This document shows positions 1 to 6,700 of a DNA stretch of 16,305 nt, piece after piece; within the stretch, counting starts at the first letter, position 1, and every line of letters starts with the position of its first letter. The DNA lies in assembly GCA_004558975.1 (NCBI GenBank), contig SFZB01000023.1, forward strand, positions 1 through 16,305, in the 5' to 3' direction. A model generated the notes under the pieces. The model worked only from the letters and a program-made list of their open reading frames with translations. It was not told where the DNA came from and searched no databases. Made by a program: the position numbers and the translations under genes. The stretch is from a bacterium (lineage in GTDB: Bacteria > Bacillota > Clostridia > Oscillospirales > CAG-272).

Positions 1-44
1 AAATAGTTGTACATAGTGTTCAATCTGTGTTGTGCAAAAGCAAC

Positions 45-76
45 AAAGCTCCCCCGTGCCTGACGGGGGAGCTTTT
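45..76 (-). terminator. Hairpin terminator after the ABC exporter gene
   Basis: A perfect 13-bp stem (AAAGCTCCCCCGT at 45-57, pairing with 63-75) encloses a 5-nt loop. Read on the minus strand it lies about 57 nt past the exporter stop codon and is followed by a broken U-rich tail (TTTGTTGCTTTT). Read on the plus strand it ends in CTTTTC, so it could also stop a transcript entering from the left; bidirectional use is possible. Positions 1-44 are AT-richer and show no gene I can support. Confidence 0.75.
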
Positions 77-132
77 CATCATCGCTCGTTGCTTTCAAAA
101 ACGTCCTCAGGGGATGAGGTGGCAGTACATTC

Positions 133-2076
133 TTACGGCTCCTCTGCCGTCCCCGCAAGGATATAGTGCTTCGCCTGGGTTGAGAACAGGTGGTGATAAA
201 TACCGCCCGCCGCCATGAGCTCCTCATGCGTACCGCTCTCGGCGAGCATCCCGTCCGAGATCACGAGAATCTTCGTCGCGGTGACGGCACTCGAGAGCCG
301 GTGCGAGACGAGGACGGTCAACTTATCTTTCGAAAGCTCCGCAAAACGGTCGTAGATCTCCTGCTCGGCGATGGCGTCGAGGGCAGCGGTCGGCTCATCG
401 AGAATGAAGATGTCGGCGTCGGCATAGAACGCACGGGCAATGGAGAGTTTCTGCCACTGCCCCTGTGAAAGTTCGGTCGCATCGTCCTCAAAGAAACGCA
501 TGAGCGGCGTTTCATACCCGCCCCCGAGTTTCTCGATGAAGGGCGCCGCGTCGCCGAGCGCCGCCGCGCGGCGAATCGCCTCGGGGTCGGAGGGACGGTG
601 TACGTTGCCGAGGGCGATATTCTCCCCGGCGGTGGCGGCATATTTGCCGAAGTCCTGAAAGACCGTGCCGAAAATCGGGTACAGCGCCTTCGGATCGTAC
701 TCGCGCAGGTCATAGCCGTCCAGCGTGATGCGCCCGGCGGTCGGGTCATAGAGGCGGGTCAGGAGTTTGATGAGTGTCGTCTTCCCCGCCCCGTTGACGC
801 CGACGAGCACCACGCGGTCGCCCGTGCGGAACTCGCACGAGAAATCATGGATCACGTCCCTCTCGGCGCCGGGATAGCGGAACGAAACGTTCTCAAACCG
901 CACCGTATGCGGCACATGGTGTTGCGGCACGCGCGGGGTCGCGAGGGTAGAGACGACCGTAGGCTTCTCCCGAAGGAAGGTCATCAGGTTATCAATGAAG
1001 AGCGTGCCTTCATAAATGGCGGCGGTGGCGTTCAGCATCGTCGAGACCTGCCCGCCGACCGAGACGAGCGCCCCGGAGAGGAGCGAATAGTCGCCGATCT
1101 GCATTTCGCCCCCCACCACACGGTAGGCAATATAAAAGAAGATAGCAGTCTCCCCGACGAGCCGCACGACGGCGGCGATCATCTGCCAGAACATCTCGCG
1201 CAGGGTCAGGCGCCGAATCCCGCGGTAGTAGGTATGGAACGCGGCGTCAAACTTGTCGATGAAAGTATCCGGCAGGTCGGAGAGGCGCATTTCCTTCGCG
1301 AGGTCCTTATCGGTGACGATATGGGCGTAGTAGTTCATCTGCCGTCGCTCCTTGGACGCGCGCCGCATATACCAGAAACCGCGCGTGCGGAACACATGGT
1401 TGACAATGGCGGACGGCAGAATAAAGAGGAGCAGAATCAGCGGTACTTCCCAGCCGATGGTGCAGAGGATCACGAAGAAACTGACCGCCGAGATAAACGC
1501 CGAAATGGTCGAAAAGGTCGCGGACAGAATCTGGAGAGGACGCATCCCCGCCTCGCGGTTGGCGTTCTCGAGTTTTTCATAGAAAGCAGGGTCGTCAAAA
1601 CTGCCGAGATCGACCGTTTTGGCTTTCTGCATGATCTTCAGGCGGATATGCGCGGAAATGCGCTCGCCCGCGAGCGAACGAACCGCCGCCTCACAGCGGG
1701 AGATCAGGCGCGAGAGGAGCGTAAACAGGAATTGCAGGGCGAGGAAGAGCGCAACGGCGGAGAGCGTCCCGCGGAACGTCGTGAGGATCCCCTCTCCGGG
1801 GGTCACACCCTCACCGGCGAGCGCATCACTGACGGCGTTGATGACATACTTCCCGGCGTAGGCGACGCCGACCGGGAGCACGCCGGCGGCGATACTGCAC
1901 AGCGCCATGAGCACGAACAGTCCGGGGCTCGTCTCGAGGAGCAGGCGCACGACATAAAAGAAACGGGAGAAAAAGCCGCCGACCACCTGCGCGACGTAGC
2001 GCGGGCAGTCACGGAGACGCTTCGGTTTCTCATAAAGGCTATCGGGCTTTTTCGGGGGTTGGGGACCGTAACGCAT
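133..2076 (-). CDS. ABC exporter half-transporter, fused permease and ATPase
   Basis: A 647-residue exporter-type ABC protein with one transmembrane domain followed by one nucleotide-binding domain, so it should work in the cell membrane as a homodimer or with a partner. Hydrophobic membrane segments lie roughly at residues 52-75, 105-125, 185-225 and 300-345. The ATPase half shows Walker A GVNGAGKTT at 426-434, a Q-loop glutamine near 474, the signature LSQGQ at 536-540 (variant of LSGGQ), Walker B with DEPTA at 555-564 and the H-loop SHR at 591-593. A basic, proline-containing N-terminal extension of about 45 residues precedes the first membrane segment. The ATG is supported by AGGAGG six bases upstream. 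It follows the phosphoesterase gene by 39 nt on the same strand and probably shares its transcript. Substrate is unknown; family members export drugs, peptides or lipids. Confidence 0.9.
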   Translation of the reverse strand: MRYGPQPPKKPDSLYEKPKRLRDCPRYVAQVVGGFFSRFFYVVRLLLETSPGLFVLMALCSIAAGVLPVGVAYAGKYVINAVSDALAGEGVTPGEGILTTFRGTLSAVALFLALQFLFTLLSRLISRCEAAVRSLAGERISAHIRLKIMQKAKTVDLGSFDDPAFYEKLENANREAGMRPLQILSATFSTISAFISAVSFFVILCTIGWEVPLILLLFILPSAIVNHVFRTRGFWYMRRASKERRQMNYYAHIVTDKDLAKEMRLSDLPDTFIDKFDAAFHTYYRGIRRLTLREMFWQMIAAVVRLVGETAIFFYIAYRVVGGEMQIGDYSLLSGALVSVGGQVSTMLNATAAIYEGTLFIDNLMTFLREKPTVVSTLATPRVPQHHVPHTVRFENVSFRYPGAERDVIHDFSCEFRTGDRVVLVGVNGAGKTTLIKLLTRLYDPTAGRITLDGYDLREYDPKALYPIFGTVFQDFGKYAATAGENIALGNVHRPSDPEAIRRAAALGDAAPFIEKLGGGYETPLMRFFEDDATELSQGQWQKLSIARAFYADADIFILDEPTAALDAIAEQEIYDRFAELSKDKLTVLVSHRLSSAVTATKILVISDGMLAESGTHEELMAAGGIYHHLFSTQAKHYILAGTAEEP

Positions 2077-2115
2077 ACATTACCTCCTGAGGTGTGATGA
2101 AGAGCGGGCGGGCAG

Positions 2116-2607
2116 TCAGTCGGAGAGCCGACCGTGCGAGAAGAGGACATTCTTCCCGTCGAGCATGAGGAGCCCGAAGGAGGGCACCCCCTCGCGCGGG
2201 TGTCCGAGGCTACCGGGATTGAAGAGATACATACCGTATTCCGGGACATAGGATTCAAGGGGCAGATGTGTGTGACCGAAGAGGACGATATCGCACCCCT
2301 CGGCTCTCGCGGCGGCGATGAGCCCGCCGGTGCCTCCCTTGGCGCCGAAGCGGTGCCCGTGGGTGAGGAGCAATCGGTGCCCCGCGCGCTCGACGATACG
2401 CGTCTCGGGGGTCGCGTCGTGGAGTCCGAAGCCGTCGCAGTTGCCGCGCACGGCATATACGGGGATTCCGTAACGCGCCTCCGCCCCTGCGAGGTCGGAG
2501 AGCCCGTCTCCGAGAAAGCAGACGAAATCGGCGTCACGGTGCATCTCCATCACGCGGCGGATCCGCGCCGGGCAACCGTGAGAGTCCGACAAAATGACAA
2601 TTTTCAC
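2116..2607 (-). CDS. YfcE/MJ0936-family metallophosphoesterase
   Basis: A 163-residue single-domain calcineurin-like phosphoesterase, expected to be a cytosolic two-metal phosphodiesterase. The metal-binding motifs are in order: DSH at 8-10, GD at 33-34, GNCD at 55-58, HGH at 83-85, GHTH at 111-114 and the family's NPGS at 130-133. Length is normal for the YfcE/YsnB group, whose natural substrate is not settled (members hydrolyse artificial phosphodiesters). The start is GTG at 2607, preceded by GAGGTG; no ATG fits the conserved N-terminus MKIVILSDSH better. It is the first gene of a probable two-gene unit with the ABC exporter and is divergent from the small-protein cassette, with only 69 bp between the two starts. 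Confidence 0.9.
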   Translation of the reverse strand: MKIVILSDSHGCPARIRRVMEMHRDADFVCFLGDGLSDLAGAEARYGIPVYAVRGNCDGFGLHDATPETRIVERAGHRLLLTHGHRFGAKGGTGGLIAAARAEGCDIVLFGHTHLPLESYVPEYGMYLFNPGSLGHPREGVPSFGLLMLDGKNVLFSHGRLSD

Positions 2608-2617
2608 GAAACACCTC

Positions 2618-2646
2618 GCACAATCCGATGCGCCCCCTCATATACT
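2618..2646 (+). promoter_or_regulatory. Possible sigma-E-like sporulation promoter
   Basis: GCACAAT (2618-2624), a spacer of exactly 14 nt, then CATATACT (2639-2646). The B. subtilis sigma-E consensus is approximately kmATATT-N14-CATACAnT, so the -35 matches five of seven positions and the -10 all but one fixed position. The predicted transcript would start about 20 nt before the ATG at 2677. The TATACT within it also resembles a sigma-A -10, but I see no matching -35 at 16-18 nt. This is a consensus match by eye only. Confidence 0.35.
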
Positions 2647-2676
2647 TGGAATACGAACAGCAGAGGAGGCAATACG

Positions 2677-2913
2677 ATGAAACTGGATAAAAAACTGATT
2701 GCGGCGCTCATGACCCTGCCGGACGACCGGCTGTGGGAGACCGCACGCGCCGTTGCAGCGTCGAAAAACATTCATCTGACCGAAACCCCGCCGCCGAAAG
2801 AGACGATGGATGCCCTGCGCGCCGCCTTCTCGGACTGCGAGAAGATGGATATGCTGACCGCGGCGAAAATCATCGCCGCCTACCGCGAAAAGGGTAAGAA
2901 AAATGGACGGTAA
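2677..2913 (+). CDS. Small uncharacterised protein, first gene of a three-gene cassette
   Basis: A 78-residue soluble, highly charged protein. The start is ATG at 2677 with GAGGAGG seven bases upstream; the same frame is open far to the left but that part is the shadow of the phosphoesterase gene. It appears to be two helical stretches (about 4-30 and 41-72) joined by a proline-rich turn, TETPPPKETMDALRAA, at residues 35-50. The C-terminus is lysine-rich (EKGKKNGR). No catalytic motif, signal peptide or membrane segment is visible. Its stop codon lies inside the next gene (11-bp overlap), which implies translational coupling. From memory, small proteins with LPDDRLW and PPPKETMD-like motifs recur as hypothetical proteins in clostridial genomes, but I cannot name a characterised family. 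A sporulation role is inference from the upstream sigma-E-like sequence and from its partners. Confidence 0.8.
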   Translation: MKLDKKLIAALMTLPDDRLWETARAVAASKNIHLTETPPPKETMDALRAAFSDCEKMDMLTAAKIIAAYREKGKKNGR

Positions 2914-3349
2914 AGGGGTCAGTCTCGCACCGCTCCTCGAGCGGCTGGGGCAGAACCCGGCGGCGCTCGGGCTCCTCGGGCAACTGCTGAGCGGCAACAG
3001 TGACGCCGGCAGTACCGGCAGTAGCGGGAGCGGCGCGGAGAGCGCCGTCACCGCCGCATTACAGAGTGCCGCAGGGGGGAACGGTACCGACGCAGGTACC
3101 GCGACCGTCGGGGCGTCCGCAGCGATCGGAGACACCGACACGGAGCCGGCGGCGGACACGGACGACGGGAGCATCCCGGCGGGGGCGCGGGTACTCCCCT
3201 CCCCACCGCCGGGGCGCGACCACGGGCGCGGGCGACGGGAGGTACTCCTCGCCCTGCGTCCGTTCCTCTCGGAGCGGCGCTGCGCCTCGGTCGACCGCCT
3301 CTTGCGTGCACTGGAACTTTATGAAGTCATTGAAGAAAGCCGGAGATAA
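2903..3349 (+). CDS. Uncharacterised protein with low-complexity linker, second cassette gene
   Basis: A 148-residue protein in three parts. Residues 6-30 form a short amphipathic leucine-rich helix (LAPLLERLGQNPAALGLLGQ). Residues 31-108 are low complexity, dominated by Gly, Ser, Ala, Thr and Asp, and probably disordered. Residues 109-148 are a basic helical tail containing REVLLALRPFLSERRCASVD, which resembles the LKPFLSERR-type ending I associate with small hypothetical proteins of Clostridia. The ATG at 2903 overlaps the end of the upstream gene by 11 bp and has only a weak AAGGG ribosome binding site, so it is probably translated by coupling. The terminal helices read as protein-protein contacts with a flexible spacer. 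No enzyme motif is seen. The linker is GC-rich like the rest of the window. Confidence 0.75.
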   Translation: MDGKGVSLAPLLERLGQNPAALGLLGQLLSGNSDAGSTGSSGSGAESAVTAALQSAAGGNGTDAGTATVGASAAIGDTDTEPAADTDDGSIPAGARVLPSPPPGRDHGRGRREVLLALRPFLSERRCASVDRLLRALELYEVIEESRR

Positions 3350-3364
3350 AGGAGTGTGAGCCAG

Positions 3365-3727
3365 ATGTACAGCCGTGAATTTCGCTCCGACAGCGTGCCG
3401 CCCGGCTACGGCGGAAACGCTTTCGCAAGGCAGGAGGAGTGCCGGGAGGAGCCGGAAAACGGGGCGCCGCCCTGTTCTTCCTGCGAGATACCCGAACCGC
3501 CGGAATGCGGCGCACCCAAACCGCCGAGACCGCCGAAGCCGCCGCGACGCGGGCTCCTGCCACCGCGCTGGGAAAAATTCTGTACCGAGAAAATCGGAGA
3601 GTTCTGGAACGGTGATCTGCTCCTGCTCGCGGTCGCCATCCTGCTCCTGACCGGGCGCGGAGACGACTGCGAAGAGCAGGACGACGACCTGTGGCTCCTG
3701 CTCCTGCTCCTCTATTTCATGAAGTGA
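3365..3727 (+). CDS. Small proline- and cysteine-containing protein with leucine-rich hydrophobic C-terminus
   Basis: A 120-residue protein. I chose ATG 3365, which has AAAGGAG with a 10-nt spacer; a GTG at 3356 in the same frame is only one base from that site. The N-terminal half is hydrophilic, with cysteines at 26, 37, 40, 48 and 73 and a basic proline run PKPPRPPKPPRR at 51-62. The C-terminal third holds two short hydrophobic stretches, DLLLLAVAILLL (84-95) and LWLLLLLLYFM (109-119), separated by a very acidic segment GDDCEEQDDD (99-108). Both stretches are short for full membrane spans, so they could be a re-entrant hairpin, an aggregation-prone segment or a coat-like assembly motif. 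The gene follows its neighbour by 15 nt and closes the cassette. The function is unknown; this Leu-block/acid-block design is one I recall from small clostridial proteins, without a named family. Confidence 0.75.
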   Translation: MYSREFRSDSVPPGYGGNAFARQEECREEPENGAPPCSSCEIPEPPECGAPKPPRPPKPPRRGLLPPRWEKFCTEKIGEFWNGDLLLLAVAILLLTGRGDDCEEQDDDLWLLLLLLYFMK

Positions 3728-3734
3728 CGGAGCG

Positions 3735-3769
3735 CGGGAGCGTAGTCCCGGAGCGGGTGCCGAAACCCG
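3735..3769. other. Two small tandem hairpins between convergent genes
   Basis: The 42-bp gap between the cassette and polC holds CGGGA-GCGTAG-TCCCG (3735-3750) and, three bases later, CGGGT-GCCGAA-ACCCG (3754-3769). Each has a 5-bp stem and 6-nt loop. Neither strand has a run of U after the stems, so they are not canonical intrinsic terminators. They are the only structure available to separate the two convergent transcripts. Confidence 0.4.
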
Positions 3770-6700
3770 TTAAAACGTCATGGAATCGAAGAACGAGAAC
3801 TGGTTCGTCTCGCTCATGTTCTTGAGCGCCCCGATCTCACGGAGCAGTTCCACCACCGACTTGGAGAGCCCGGCGCGGTTACGGAGGTCTTCCACCGAGA
3901 AGAACTCGCCGTCGGCCCTTGCCTCCACGATCTTCTGCGCGGCTGTCTCACCGAGCCCGCCGAGGGCGATGAAGGGCATACGAATCTTGCCGTCTTCGGG
4001 CAGGAAATACTTGTAATCGGACTTATAAAGGTCGGGCGGCAGGTAACGGATCCCTCTTGCGAGCGATTCCTCGACCAGCTGCAGGGTGGACACGAGTTCC
4101 TTATCCTTCTGCGTGGTGTCCTGCGGCGACTTCTTACCGATGTCGTCAATGACGCGCCGTACATAGTCCTTACCGCGGAGCACGATGGCGGCGTCGAAGC
4201 CGCCGGGCGCGACGGAGAGGAACGCGGCGTAGAACTCCATGGGATAGTGGATCTTATACCACCCGAGACGGATTGCGGACATGACGTATGCCGCGGCGTG
4301 CGCCTTGGGGAACATATATTTGATTTTCTTGCACGAGGCGATATACCAGTCCGGCACGCCGTGCGAGGTCATGAGTTCTTCCCACTCGGGTTTCAGTCCT
4401 CTGCCCTTACGCACCGATTCCATGATCTTGAACGCATCGCTGTTCGGGAGCCCGTAACGGATCAGGTCGAGCATGATACCGTCACGCGTACCGATGACCT
4501 TGGAAATGTCGCAGATGCCCGCCTTGATGAGGTCCTGCGCGTTGCCGAGCCACACGTCGGTGCCGTGGGTCAGCCCGGAGATCTGCATAAGGTCGGCGAA
4601 GGTCTTCGGCTTCGCATCCTCCAGCACGCCCTGAATGAAGTGCGTACCGAACTCGGGGAGCCCGTAGGTCCCCTTGGTACACCCGCCGATATCGTCGGGG
4701 GTGATGCCGAGCGGCGCGCAGCTCTCGAAGAGCCGATACACCTTCTGGTCGTTCATCTTGACGTCCAGCACGGACGTATTCGTGTACCGCTCCAGCATCT
4801 TGTACTTGGTCGGCATATCATGCCCGAGCTCATCGAGCTTCAGAATGGTGTCGTGCAGGTACGAGAACTGGAAGTGGGTCGTCACGATGTCCGAATGCGG
4901 GTCGTCCGCCGGGTGCTGAACCGGAGTGAAGTCGTGGACGTCGTACTCTTTCGGGATAACGATGATGCCGCCCGGGTGCTGCCCTGTCGTGCGCTTGACG
5001 CCGGCGGTGCGGGAGACGATCTGGTCGACCTCCGCGCGGGAGAGCGAGATCTGCTTTTCGTCGAGGTACTTCATAACGTACCCGTAGGCGGTCTTGTCCG
5101 CCAGCGTACTGATGGTACCGGCGCGGAACACGTTGCCCTCACCGAAAAGCTCTTCGGTGTACTTATGCACCTTGCCCTGCACGTCGCCCGAGAAGTTCAG
5201 GTCGATATCCGGCGACTTATCGCCGTGGAACCCGAGGAAGGTCTCGAACGGGATATCCTGCCCGTCCGAGACCATCAGCGTCCCGCAGTGCGGACAGGCC
5301 TTATCGGACAGGTCGAAGCCGGAGCCGACCGAGCCGTCGGTGAAGAACTCGGAATAGCGGCACTTCGGGCAGCGGTAGTGCGGCGGCAGCGGGTTGACCT
5401 CCGAAATGCCGGACATGCTCGCGACGAAAGAGGAGCCGACCGAGCCACGCGAGCCGACGAGGTACCCCTGCGACTCGCTGTAAGCGACAAGACGCACGGC
5501 AATCATATAAAGAACCGCGAAACCGTGCGAAATAATGGCGTCCAACTCACGGGAGAGACGATTTTTCACGATGTCGGGGATTTTCGCCCCTGTGCCGTCG
5601 TCATAGCCGTAGTATTCCTCGGCGCGCTTCCAGCAGGAGGACGTGAGTTCCTCCTCCGCGCCGTCCATTTTCGGCTCATACCGCCCCTCGGGGATCGGGC
5701 GGAAGTCCTCGGTCATGTCGGCGATGCGATTCGGGTTCTCGATGACGACCTCGTGCGCCTTCTCGTCGCCGAGGTAGGCAAACTCCGCCAGCATCTCTTC
5801 CGTCGTGCGGAGGTACAGCCCGATGTCGCGGTCGCCGTCCTGAAACTTCATACCTTTGAGAATGATCTTGCGGTACAGCTCGTCCTCACGGTCGAGGAAA
5901 TGCGCGTCGCAGGTGGCGACGACCGGTTTCCCGAGTTTCTCCCCGAGGGCGACGATCCGACGGTTGATGTCCCGCAGGGTCTCCTCGTCGGGGACTTTCC
6001 CCTCGGTGATCAGGAAGCGGTTGTTACACAGCGGCTGAATCTCCAGATAGTCGTAGAAAGAGGCAATCTCCTCAATCGCGGCATCGGTCTGCCGGTCGAG
6101 AATCGCGCGGTAGAGTTCCCCCGCCTCGCAGGCGGAGCCGATGATGAGGTTCTCCCGGTTATCCTCGAGGACGGAGCGCGGGATACGGGGATAGCGCTTA
6201 TAGAAATCGAGGTAACTGCGCGAAATCAGCCGGTAGAGCGTTTTCAGCCCCGCAAGATTCTTCGCGAAGATAATCATGTGATAGGGGCGGAGCTTGAGCG
6301 GGTCGCTCTTTTCACTCATCGCCTCGGTCATGCGCTTGTAGTTGCCGATCCCCTCGCCCTTCATCTGCGCCTGCATCTTGAGGAAGATGAGCGCGAGCAT
6401 CCGCGCGTCGTCCGCGGCGCGATGATGATGGAAGTCACCGAGCCCGTAATGTTCCGCGAGGTTATCGAGTTTGTGCTTTTTCAGTTCGGGGTTGACAAAG
6501 TGGGAAAGCGCGACGGTATCAAGGTAGGAATTCTCAAAGCGGAGCCCGGTTTTCTCGGCTCCTGCCCGTATGAACCCGCAGTCGAAGTTGGCGTTGTGCG
6601 CGACGAGCATCGCGTCCCCTGCGAACGCAAAGAACAGGGTCAGCGCCTCTTTCAGCTTGGGCGCGCCCTTGACCATTTCGTCGGTGATCGAGGTCAGGCG

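Noticed and set aside
598..2097. Open frame of 499 codons on the plus strand opposite the ABC exporter
   Set aside because: Same shadow effect; the minus-strand gene has all ABC motifs and a strong ribosome binding site, the plus frame has neither.
2134..2676. Long upstream part of the frame that contains the first cassette gene
   Set aside because: It is opposite the phosphoesterase gene; the real start is ATG 2677 with GAGGAGG.
3356..3364. GTG 3356 as start of the third cassette gene
   Set aside because: Only one base separates it from the GGAG site; ATG 3365 has a workable 10-nt spacer.
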